The notes beneath the pieces were generated by a model. That model searched no databases, was not told where the DNA came from, and saw only the letters and a list, made by a program, of their open reading frames with translations. Of a stretch of DNA of 6,524 nucleotides, positions 1 to 6,236 are shown piece by piece. Position numbers and translations under genes: made by a program. The stretch is from Dehalococcoidia bacterium. GTDB taxonomy: Bacteria; Chloroflexota; Dehalococcoidia; SZUA-161. The DNA is taken from positions 1,874,592 through 1,881,115 of the forward strand of contig CP070819.1 in the NCBI GenBank assembly GCA_020344295.1. The letters run 5' to 3'. The stretch's first letter is position 1; the number at the start of each line of letters is the position of its first letter.

Positions 1-1899
1 ACGTGACACGATCATGACTCCGTTGGCCTCGGGGATAATAGCCAGCACGCACTCGCAGCAGCCACAGGTGGTCATAGGTGCATCCATTAGCGAGTAGATG
101 GTGAACCTCTCGATGTTCTTGTTGGAATGCTCATAGATGAATTTGTTGACTCCTTCGAACTCACCCGTGGTCTCGTTGATTATGGCCCCCTTGAGCACAG
201 GCTGGTTGGGACCATTGGGATTGATCTCGTGTGATGCGCGGCAGTCCAGCCAGCTATAGGCGCCGCACAGACCGACACGCTCGGGATTGATGACGCAGAC
301 GTGGTTTGGAGCAAACGATTGGCACAGCGTACAGCTATAGAAGGTATCCACGGCCTCATCGGTGAGTCCGGCCGTGCGCTGGTTGCGCTCTCTGTACACT
401 TCACGGGCCTGCTCCATCAGCTCCGCAACCTTATCAGGATCGCTGTACACAGTCACTTGAATCTTATCTACAATGGCGCCGAAGTCATTGTGCATCAGCG
501 CGTGGAGAATGTCTCCGAAGTGTCTCAGCTTGAAGCCCTTGCTGATCGCATTCTTGTGCAGGCGCATCCAGGTGATATCACGCTGGCCCTGGTGGGAGAT
601 ACCCTCCGCGCCATTGAGCATATGGTGTATCTGGCGCTCCAGGACCGGCTCGAAATCCTTCTGCATCTTGCGCCCAGCCACGTCGACCACTATACCGAGA
701 GGTACCTTCGATCCCTCCTCGAATGTTTCCATATCGGGGCCGACCACCTCGATCTTGCCGTCTTCGACTTCATCGGGGTCTTTCATCCGCAGCCACTCGA
801 AGCACATGCCGCCCTTGCCTCCGAACTCGACAGCGAGATCGGCCCTGCGCACTACCTCGCCCTCGAAGGCGGGGCCGTAGGCAACGGGAATGGGGACCTT
901 GGCGATCTTGATCTTGATGCCGCGCAGCTCGATGCACCGCTGCACCAGCTTCTCCGCTCTCTCCAGGTCATCCTTGCCCGGGATATCGTCGAACGGCATG
1001 CTGACCACGTGCTCATACTGCGTGATCCCGGTGGGCAGGATATTGGGGATCACTGTATCGGTGAATACGGGGAAGCCGTAGTTGATCGCACCGGCGGCCG
1101 CCGCGTATTTCCGGTCATCCACCGGACCGAGGGCAAGTACGAAGGCGAAGCAACGGAACTTGTTATAGAGCAGGATACGGCGAAAATCGCCGGCGGCGAC
1201 ACCGCCAAAGCTCAAAGCGGCAATGGTAGCAAAGCCCAGTCCATAGATAGCAGAGATCGTATCGGAGCCGAAGGGGACGATATAGGTATCATAACCCATC
1301 TCGACGCCCTCCTCCTGCAACTGGTCTACCATGGAGCGACCGTTGCTGTCGCTGCACAGCAGAATGAGCTGCCCCTTCGACTGAAGCTCACGCACGATCT
1401 TGACCGCCACCTCATTGCTCTTGGCAGCTCCTACGATCGCAGCGAAGCCAGGCATACGGCCGTCCACCAGCTGAATGCCCCAGGACCGGGCCTGCACGTC
1501 GCTGATCGGGCCGTTGTACTCGAATCCGTTCCTCTTCTCAGGCTGATCGCCCTTGGCGAAGCGTATACCCTGGATAGCTTCAAAGGCAAACAGGGTGGCC
1601 GCACCGGCATCCAGGGTTTCGCCGAGATATGGCAGCCACACATCTTCTCTGGGCACCGGCGGCAGCAGGCTCTTTGAGTGTTCAATGACTGGAATCAGAT
1701 CGCCCAGCTTCTCGACCTTATGCCCGAGAAGACCGTATATAACCGGGAGGTAGAATGTGGTCCCCCCACCGGCCTTGTCATGGAATGCAATAGGCGCATC
1801 CGGTCCCAGCTTCTGAATGGCATCCTGAAGGAGTTCATCCGCCTCTGTAACCGCACCGTGAGCACCTCTAATCGCAGAGGTGGCAATGAATTTAGACAT
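1..1899 (-). CDS. acsB: Acetyl-CoA synthase (CO-methylating), AcsB/CdhC type, 3' end beyond window
   Basis: This enzyme joins a methyl group from the corrinoid iron-sulfur protein, CO and CoA into acetyl-CoA, or runs the reverse cleavage, in the Wood-Ljungdahl pathway; it is cytoplasmic. The 633 residues present align along their length with the roughly 730-residue Moorella enzyme as I remember it, so about 100 C-terminal residues lie outside the window. Cluster A ligands are visible: Cys523, Cys526, Cys535 and Cys545 (Moorella 506, 509, 518, 528) and the Cys612-Gly-Cys614 nickel motif (595-597). Phe529 matches Moorella Phe512 near the nickel. Expected domains are about 1-330 (N-terminal), 331-495 (middle) and 496 onward (cluster A). 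The start ATG has AGGGAGG 9 nt upstream and an in-frame TAA at 1915-1917. The N-terminus is about 13 residues shorter than Moorella before the shared HGA motif, but insertions shift cluster A by +17. No CO dehydrogenase gene is in the window. Identity is very secure. Confidence 0.97.
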   Translation of the reverse strand, partial: MSKFIATSAIRGAHGAVTEADELLQDAIQKLGPDAPIAFHDKAGGGTTFYLPVIYGLLGHKVEKLGDLIPVIEHSKSLLPPVPREDVWLPYLGETLDAGAATLFAFEAIQGIRFAKGDQPEKRNGFEYNGPISDVQARSWGIQLVDGRMPGFAAIVGAAKSNEVAVKIVRELQSKGQLILLCSDSNGRSMVDQLQEEGVEMGYDTYIVPFGSDTISAIYGLGFATIAALSFGGVAAGDFRRILLYNKFRCFAFVLALGPVDDRKYAAAAGAINYGFPVFTDTVIPNILPTGITQYEHVVSMPFDDIPGKDDLERAEKLVQRCIELRGIKIKIAKVPIPVAYGPAFEGEVVRRADLAVEFGGKGGMCFEWLRMKDPDEVEDGKIEVVGPDMETFEEGSKVPLGIVVDVAGRKMQKDFEPVLERQIHHMLNGAEGISHQGQRDITWMRLHKNAISKGFKLRHFGDILHALMHNDFGAIVDKIQVTVYSDPDKVAELMEQAREVYRERNQRTAGLTDEAVDTFYSCTLCQSFAPNHVCVINPERVGLCGAYSWLDCRASHEINPNGPNQPVLKGAIINETTGEFEGVNKFIYEHSNKNIERFTIYSLMDAPMTTCGCCECVLAIIPEANGVMIVSR

Positions 1900-1908
1900 C
1901 TTTCTCTG

Positions 1909-1915
1909 CCTCCCT
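1909..1915 (-). promoter_or_regulatory. acsB ribosome binding site overlapping the upstream stop codon
   Basis: AGGGAGG on the minus strand lies 9 nt before the acsB ATG. Its first A is also the last base of the TAA that ends the small upstream gene. This supports the chosen start and suggests that ribosomes finishing the small gene can re-initiate on acsB. Confidence 0.8.
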
Positions 1916-2334
1916 TAGTATCTTCGAAATTCTCCCGACATCGAGGCATCCATCGGATTCGTCGCTGTCATCCTGCTGGCTGCCATGAAGCCCGGGCTGG
2001 AATCACAAGTCTTGTCATCACAGGTACAGGGAGTGACACCTCTCAGCACCTCCTGTGCCTGGGCGATCCGGCTCTCATCGGCCTGAACGCCGACCACGAT
2101 ACCACCGGACGATATGATGTAATCGTAGTAGCTAACCGTGGCCTCGGAAACGCCCATACCCGCGAGCTTGGCTACATCGCCAACGGGCTTGATGTCAGCA
2201 CCAAGGTCCTTGGAACGCTCCGCACTGGCGACGACTACTATCTCGTCAGCCTTGAAACCCTTCGATTTGAGCTCATCCAGCGCAATAGTCGCCTCTTTTG
2301 GTTCCCGGAAAAGTTTTGTCGCTACCTTGGCCAT
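1915..2334 (-). CDS. Small YflT/GSP17M-like protein with Cys/Met-rich tail, upstream of acsB
   Basis: A 139-residue soluble protein with no signal peptide or membrane segment. Residues 1-100 resemble the general stress protein 17M/YflT-like fold: an opening strand, a helix with paired acidic and basic residues, a GFKADEIVVVA strand, then a GMGVSEATVSYYDYIISSGG block and a final strand-helix (VVGVQADE). This assignment rests on pattern recall. Residues 101-139 form an apparently disordered tail with CTCDDKTC (Cys103, Cys105, Cys110) and four Met (117, 122, 128, 132), a composition that could bind a metal. Its function is unknown. The start ATG has AAGGAG 6 nt upstream. The gene lies 15 nt before acsB in the same frame, so both are probably one transcript. 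A role in metal handling, stabilisation or regulation of acetyl-CoA synthase is possible but is inferred only from position and tail composition. Confidence 0.85.
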   Translation of the reverse strand: MAKVATKLFREPKEATIALDELKSKGFKADEIVVVASAERSKDLGADIKPVGDVAKLAGMGVSEATVSYYDYIISSGGIVVGVQADESRIAQAQEVLRGVTPCTCDDKTCDSSPGFMAASRMTATNPMDASMSGEFRRY

Positions 2335-2340
2335 AGCACA

Positions 2341-2346
2341 CTCCTT
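2341..2346 (-). promoter_or_regulatory. Ribosome binding site of the YflT-like gene
   Basis: AAGGAG on the minus strand, 6 nt before the ATG at 2334. It fixes the start of the small gene. Confidence 0.75.
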
Positions 2347-2355
2347 GATCTTGCT

Positions 2356-2386
2356 TTTATAGAGCTTGGCAGACTCGTATTGTAAA
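2356..2386 (-). promoter_or_regulatory. Candidate promoter for the YflT-like/acsB unit
   Basis: On the minus strand, a -35-like TTTACA (2381-2386) and a -10-like TATAAA (2356-2361) are separated by 19 bp; read with CTATAA as the -10, the spacer is 18 bp. Initiation would fall near 2349 and give a leader of about 15 nt ahead of the ATG, just enough to hold the ribosome binding site. The spacing is longer than ideal, so this is a candidate only. It lies immediately after the U-rich tail of the 2395-2442 hairpin. Confidence 0.4.
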
Positions 2387-2442
2387 TAATAAAAAGGGCT
2401 TTACCACCTTATGCCGCTGCGGCACAGGGTGACAAAGCTCCT
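2383..2442 (-). terminator. Long hairpin with U-rich tail: terminator or attenuator
   Basis: On the minus strand, 2442 to 2395 folds into about 21 base pairs around a CAG loop (2417-2419). The outer stem pairs AGG with CCU and, after a bulged A2439, continues through GCUUUGUCACC with GGUGGUAAAGC. After one C-A mismatch, the inner stem pairs UGUGCCG with CGGCAUA. A TTTTTATTATTT run (2384-2395) follows directly. Three G-U pairs (2433-2403, 2432-2404, 2425-2411) form only in minus-strand RNA and become A-C mismatches on the other strand, which points to a minus-strand transcript. It most simply ends the ligase operon, 189 nt past its stop. If transcription also begins near 2453, it would act instead as a leader attenuator for acsB. 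Confidence 0.7.
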
Positions 2443-2459
2443 AATACTAAAAAGATTAA

Positions 2460-2465
2460 GTTATA
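2460..2465 (-). promoter_or_regulatory. Weak candidate -10 element upstream of the hairpin
   Basis: TATAAC on the minus strand, preceded by TGTG. A transcript would begin near 2453, with the Crp-like palindrome centred about 65 bp upstream, close to positions used by activator proteins. No convincing -35 hexamer is visible at 17 bp, so the call is weak and depends on an activator. Confidence 0.25.
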
Positions 2466-2494
2466 CACAGCGAAATTAATATGGGCGGACTAAC

Positions 2495-2507
2495 GGGATA
2501 CAATCCC
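2495..2507. promoter_or_regulatory. Perfect palindrome GGGAT-ACA-ATCCC, possible operator
   Basis: A 5-bp inverted repeat with a 3-base centre, separated by 2 bases from the next palindrome. It sits in the AT-rich gap upstream of the YflT-like/acsB unit. It could be an operator half of a compound site or a small hairpin. No family assignment is possible from the sequence. Confidence 0.4.
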
Positions 2508-2509
2508 AA

Positions 2510-2527
2510 CTGTGAATTTTATCACAG
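2510..2527. promoter_or_regulatory. Crp/Fnr-family-like operator, CTGTGA-N6-TCACAG
   Basis: A perfect 6-bp inverted repeat with a 6-base AT-only centre (ATTTTA). It contains TGTGA-N6-TCACA exactly, the pattern bound by Crp-type regulators. It lies 176 bp upstream of the YflT-like gene start and 104 bp downstream of the ligase stop, in non-coding DNA. The match is seen directly; the regulator and its ligand are unknown. Confidence 0.5.
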
Positions 2528-2578
2528 GCCAATAACGCTAGTCAATGCTCGCTGACCAACACAACCGACGTATTTGTA

Positions 2579-2603
2579 GCAGTAATCGGAAAAAAGTTAC
2601 TGC
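2579..2603 (-). other. Stem-loop after the ligase stop codon
   Basis: GCAGTAA (2579-2585) and TTACTGC (2597-2603) form a perfect 7-bp stem with an 11-nt loop containing a run of six A (plus strand), 27 nt past the ligase stop. On the minus strand the 3' flank is not U-rich, so it is not a standard intrinsic terminator. It could stabilise the mRNA end or bind a regulator. Confidence 0.45.
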
Positions 2604-2630
2604 GAGTGGCGCCAAGGGATTCATCGATGC

Positions 2631-4352
2631 CTATTTGTCGGCTTGTTCCTTGGCCGCTTCCTTGAGCTTGGCCTCCTCTTCCTCTACTAATACGCGTCGT
2701 AATATCTTGCCTATAAGCGATTTAGGCAGTGATTCCCTGAACTCCACCAGCTTAGGTACCTGGTACCTGGCCATGTTTTCACGGCTGAACTCTATGATCT
2801 CATCGGCGGTCGCGGTCTCCCCCTCCTTAAGCACGATAGCGACCTTCACCGTCTGCCCCCGATAGGGATCGGGAACCCCATAGCACACCACCTCTTTTAT
2901 CTTGGGATGCTCATAGAGAACCTCCTCGACGTCGCGAGGGTAGATGTTAAAACCGCCGGCTATAATCAGCTCCTTCTTGCGGTCCACGATGCTGAAGAAG
3001 CCGTCCTCATCTATCCTGGCCATGTCACCGGTGTAGAGCCACCCATTGCGCAGAACCATCTTCGTCTCATCGGGCCGGTTCCAGTAACCCTTCATTACCT
3101 GGGGTGCTCGAATAACCAACTCCCCGATCTCCCCCTGAGGCATCTCTTTCTCGCCGGTCTCACCGTCCATTATCTTCGCCTCCACGTCGGGCAGAGGTAC
3201 ACCAATGCTTCCGGTCTTTCGCAGCCCTGTGACGGGGTTGGAATGGGTGGCGGTGGGCGCCTCACTGAGGCCGTAGCCTTCCGATAGCTTGCCCCCGGTC
3301 AATGCCTCGAACTGCTGCTGTACCTCGACCGGCAGCGGCGCGGCCCCGCTGTTGCAGAGCTTAATGGAGCGTAGATCGAATTTGGTCACCTCGGGATGGT
3401 TGTTAAGAGCTACATACATGGTAGGCACTCCGGGGAAGAAAGCGGGCTTATACCGGTTGATCGCCTTGAGCACCTGGTCCGTGTCCCATCGGGGCAGCAG
3501 CACCATCGCAGCGCCACCCATTATGGCGAAGTGCATTACCACAACCATCCCATATACATGAAAGAGGGGCATAACCCCCAGAATAACATCTTTTCCCTCT
3601 TCGAGCCCAAGAGGTTCCCCCCAGTATCTTATCTGAAACACGTTGGCAAGTACGTTGAAGTGTGTGGCCACCGCAGCCTTGCTAACGCCGGTTGTCCCGC
3701 CGGTGTACTGGAATATGGCGACATCCTTGGGGCCGACCTTTACCGAGGGCGGCGTTTTATCAAAGCGGCGCAGCAGGTCCTGGAACTTATAGATGTTCTT
3801 CACCTTGGGGATTCTGACGCGGTGTCCCTCCTGTCGTTCCACAAACAGGCTAAACATCTTCCGGCTGTGTGCAGGGAGATATTCCTTGATATTTGTTACC
3901 ACAACGTTTCTAAGTTTGGTTCGGTCCTTTACTCCCATCACCGTCTTGTAAAAAAGACTGAGAACGATGATTGTCTCAGCACCACAGTCGTTCAACTGGA
4001 ACTCGATCTCACGCGGGGAGTACAGAGGGTTAGTGGCCACCACTATGTCCCCGACCTTAAGAACCGCGTAATAGCTAATGACAAACTGGGGGCAGTTGGG
4101 CATGAGCAGAGCTACCCGGTCGCCTTTCTTGACCCCCATATCTATAAGAGCGTTGGCCATCCTGTTGGACTTATCGTTCAGCTCTTTGAAGCTCATCAGA
4201 CGTTCATCGTCGAAAGCGCCCGGGAAGATGATAGCAGTATTCCGAGGGAACTTACTCGCTGAATCCTCCAGAAGCTGATGCAGAGGTATTTTAGGGTAAT
4301 CGATTGTCTCCGGTACACCGGGGGGATAATGCTTCAACCATATCTTCTCCAT
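2631..4352 (-). CDS. Long-chain fatty acid-CoA ligase (AMP-forming), FadD-like
   Basis: A 573-residue adenylate-forming enzyme that would activate a carboxylic acid with ATP to an acyl-AMP and then transfer it to CoA, on the cytoplasmic side. The core motifs are intact: the phosphate loop YTGGTTGVSK at 216-225, GYGLSE at 359-364, YTGD at 440-443 with Asp443 for ribose binding, the hinge region DRKK at 457-460 followed by the GGFNIYPRDVEE block, and PKSLIGK with catalytic Lys549. NGWLYTGD through DRKK matches the fatty-acyl-CoA synthetase signature, which favours a medium- or long-chain fatty acid over acetate. The substrate cannot be fixed from sequence, and an aromatic acid remains possible. 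The start ATG has AGGGAGG 5 nt upstream. The C-terminus is a charged Lys/Glu/Ala tail (about 556-573). It lies 83 nt after the acyl-CoA dehydrogenase stop, probably in the same operon. Confidence 0.93.
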   Translation of the reverse strand: MEKIWLKHYPPGVPETIDYPKIPLHQLLEDSASKFPRNTAIIFPGAFDDERLMSFKELNDKSNRMANALIDMGVKKGDRVALLMPNCPQFVISYYAVLKVGDIVVATNPLYSPREIEFQLNDCGAETIIVLSLFYKTVMGVKDRTKLRNVVVTNIKEYLPAHSRKMFSLFVERQEGHRVRIPKVKNIYKFQDLLRRFDKTPPSVKVGPKDVAIFQYTGGTTGVSKAAVATHFNVLANVFQIRYWGEPLGLEEGKDVILGVMPLFHVYGMVVVMHFAIMGGAAMVLLPRWDTDQVLKAINRYKPAFFPGVPTMYVALNNHPEVTKFDLRSIKLCNSGAAPLPVEVQQQFEALTGGKLSEGYGLSEAPTATHSNPVTGLRKTGSIGVPLPDVEAKIMDGETGEKEMPQGEIGELVIRAPQVMKGYWNRPDETKMVLRNGWLYTGDMARIDEDGFFSIVDRKKELIIAGGFNIYPRDVEEVLYEHPKIKEVVCYGVPDPYRGQTVKVAIVLKEGETATADEIIEFSRENMARYQVPKLVEFRESLPKSLIGKILRRVLVEEEEAKLKEAAKEQADK

Positions 4353-4435
4353 CGATACCTCCCTTGGTTATGGACATGGATATTCAGCTTGAGTGCTGCC
4401 TACCCACTGCTTTGAAGGTTTGCCGTATGCTGTTA

Positions 4436-6223
4436 TTAGCTGCAGGTGTACTTGCCAACCTCAATGATCCCGTCGGCAATACCTCTCCTTAACTGCACGT
4501 CGTTTAGAGGGGTGAACTGCGATGCCTTGCCGACTATAGCCAGTTGGCCATCGAGTGCTTCTCCCGTCTCCATTGCCGAGAGCAACTGCCTGGCGTAGTC
4601 CGCCACTCTGGACATGGCACCGTTCACATATAGCTGCACCATTTCTATCTTCATTTTCGCCTGCTGCTCACCGGCGGAATCGATAGACTTGAGCGCCCGC
4701 AACAGGCCGCTCTCCATGGCAAAGATCTCCTGTGCCATGTCGGCCAGCAGGGCCAGGACCTCCTGTTCGTCCTCAATGCCCATCCCGTATTTCTGCGCCG
4801 CACTGCCGCACAAGGCCAGATATATCTTCTTCGCCCTAGCTATCAACCTCTGCTGGTACCCCAGCGGGCCATCGTCGGGGCTGGGGGAAAGCGGCTCCAT
4901 TCCGGGTAATTCGTCTTTCGCTTTATCCGCTTCGGCAAACAGTGGTATCTCGTTTTTCAACGCGCTCCGTAGCAGCATACCTGTTATGAGAAGCCTGTTT
5001 ATCTCGTTTGTCCCCTCGAATATCCTGAATATCCGGTTGTCCCGATAGATCCGTTCCACCGGGTAGTCCTCAATGAATCCATAGCCGCCATAGATCTGTA
5101 CCGCCTCGTCGGCAACATAGTCCACCACCTCCGAGCAGTAAACCTTATTTATGGAGCATTCCAGAGCGTACTCACCGATCTTTTTCGCATGCTGCTGGCC
5201 TGCGTCCTCAGCCGACCGGTCCACAGTATCGAGGATGGTATCGATGAGCCCGCCGCTGCGGTAGACCATACTCTCGGCCATATAGGTCTTTGTTGCCATC
5301 TCGGCGATCTTATGTTTGATCAGCCCGAACTGGCATATGGGTCGATTGAACTGTATCCTCTCCTTGGAGTAGCCCACTGCGGACTCGATGGCCAGTTTGG
5401 CCACTCCTACACATCCTGCGCCCAGCTTGAATCTGCCCAGGTTAAGAATGTTGAAGGCTACGATGTGTCCTCTTCCGACCTCGAAGAGCGCATTCTCGAC
5501 TGGAACCATAGCGCCATCGAGGAATATGGTGCACGTAGACGAGCCGCGAATCCCCATCTTCTTTTCCTCGGGGCCTGTGGAGACGCCCTCGAAACCCCGC
5601 TCCAGAATAAAGGCGGTCATCTTGTCGCCGTCGACCTTGGCGTAGGTGAAAACAATGTCAGCGATCTCACCGTTGGTTACGAACTGCTTCTGGCCATCCA
5701 GCTTGTAATATTTGCCGTCCGGCGTCAATTTGGCGGTCGCCTGTATGGACATGGCGTCCGTACCGGCGCCTGGCTCCGTCAGCGCGTAGGCCCCGATCTT
5801 CTCTCCGCTGGCCAGAGCGGGAAGGTACTTCTCCTTCTGGGCCTTGTTGCCGAAGAATACCAGCGGCATCGAGCCTATCCCGGTGTGGTCATTCATGGTG
5901 AGGCCGAAGGAACCCGATAGGGCGGAGTTCTCGGTAATCAGCAGGGAGGCGATGCTGTCTAGATGTGCACCTCCGTACTCCTCCTCGATATCCACTCCCA
6001 GGAGACCCAGCTCTCCCGCCTGAATCATCAGCTTTCGCGTCATCTCCCAGTCCTTGTGCTCCAGCGCTTCCGCATTCGGCGCCACCTCGTTACTGATAAA
6101 GCGCTGGGTTGTCTTCACAATCATTTCGTGCTCTTCGCCGAAGTCCTCCGGCGTGAACACTTCCGCCGGGGGCACGTCCTCGAAGAGAAACGAGCCGCCT
6201 TTTCTTATCACCTTCTGCTCCAT
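4436..6223 (-). CDS. Acyl-CoA dehydrogenase, large VLCAD/ACAD9-like form
   Basis: A 595-residue FAD enzyme that would introduce the trans-2 double bond into acyl-CoA, the first oxidation of beta-oxidation, passing electrons to an electron-transfer flavoprotein not encoded here. The order is an N-terminal helical domain (about 30-145), a beta domain opening with AYALTEPGAGTDA (145-157), a C-terminal helical domain (about 250-420), and a further helical extension of about 170 residues. The QIYGGYGF signature is at 376-383. In RIFEGTNEINR, Glu403 is the expected catalytic base in the position used by MCAD and VLCAD; VLCAD and ACAD9 have a closely similar RIFEGTN block. The total length, longer than the usual 380-400 residues, also fits the VLCAD-like class. 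The start chosen is MEQKVIRKG, with AAGGGGG 5 nt upstream, rather than the in-frame ATG 27 codons earlier inside the thiolase gene. It lies 13 nt after the thiolase stop. Confidence 0.94.
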   Translation of the reverse strand: MEQKVIRKGGSFLFEDVPPAEVFTPEDFGEEHEMIVKTTQRFISNEVAPNAEALEHKDWEMTRKLMIQAGELGLLGVDIEEEYGGAHLDSIASLLITENSALSGSFGLTMNDHTGIGSMPLVFFGNKAQKEKYLPALASGEKIGAYALTEPGAGTDAMSIQATAKLTPDGKYYKLDGQKQFVTNGEIADIVFTYAKVDGDKMTAFILERGFEGVSTGPEEKKMGIRGSSTCTIFLDGAMVPVENALFEVGRGHIVAFNILNLGRFKLGAGCVGVAKLAIESAVGYSKERIQFNRPICQFGLIKHKIAEMATKTYMAESMVYRSGGLIDTILDTVDRSAEDAGQQHAKKIGEYALECSINKVYCSEVVDYVADEAVQIYGGYGFIEDYPVERIYRDNRIFRIFEGTNEINRLLITGMLLRSALKNEIPLFAEADKAKDELPGMEPLSPSPDDGPLGYQQRLIARAKKIYLALCGSAAQKYGMGIEDEQEVLALLADMAQEIFAMESGLLRALKSIDSAGEQQAKMKIEMVQLYVNGAMSRVADYARQLLSAMETGEALDGQLAIVGKASQFTPLNDVQLRRGIADGIIEVGKYTCS

Positions 6224-6228
6224 GACAT

Positions 6229-6235
6229 CCCCCTT
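6229..6235 (-). promoter_or_regulatory. Ribosome binding site deciding the acyl-CoA dehydrogenase start
   Basis: AAGGGGG on the minus strand lies in the 13-nt gap between the thiolase stop and the ATG at 6223, with 5 nt spacing. It favours the short start over the longer open frame beginning at 6304, which would overlap the thiolase. Confidence 0.75.
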
Positions 6236-6236
6236 C

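Larger units (their letters stand above)
2335..2630. other. Intergenic control region, no gene
   Basis: A 296-base AT-rich stretch between the ligase stop and the YflT-like start. No credible coding region is present; the open frames here are short and lack ribosome binding sites or run in from neighbouring genes as shadows. It contains the stem-loop at 2579-2603, two adjacent palindromes at 2495-2527, the hairpin with U-tail at 2383-2442 and the candidate promoters. It separates the fatty acid unit from the acsB unit. Confidence 0.8.

Noticed and set aside
301..1677. Plus-strand open frame of 458 codons
   Set aside because: It lies wholly antisense to acsB, whose minus-strand product matches a known family along its full length. 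The plus frame gives no recognisable domain and begins inside acsB without a ribosome binding site.
1678..2385. Plus-strand open frame of 235 codons
   Set aside because: Antisense to the start of acsB and to the whole YflT-like gene; its product has no family character.
2461..2469. TTATACACA, a match to the DnaA box pattern TTATNCACA
   Set aside because: A single copy with no cluster of boxes, no AT-rich unwinding element and no dnaA or dnaN gene; it is not evidence of an origin.
2412..2480. Short plus-strand open frame of 22 codons in the intergenic gap
   Set aside because: It starts inside the hairpin, has no ribosome binding site and gives no recognisable product.
2607..2614. 8-bp palindrome TGGCGCCA
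   Set aside because: Too short to distinguish from chance without other support.
3396..4262. Plus-strand open frame of 288 codons
   Set aside because: Antisense to the ligase, which has all its catalytic motifs in the minus frame.
4353..4435. 83-nt gap between ligase and acyl-CoA dehydrogenase examined for a terminator or promoter
   Set aside because: Apart from the ligase ribosome binding site (AGGGAGG, 4358-4364), only a 4-bp stem was found and no convincing promoter; co-transcription is the simpler reading.
5189..5920. Plus-strand open frame of 243 codons
   Set aside because: Antisense shadow of the acyl-CoA dehydrogenase.
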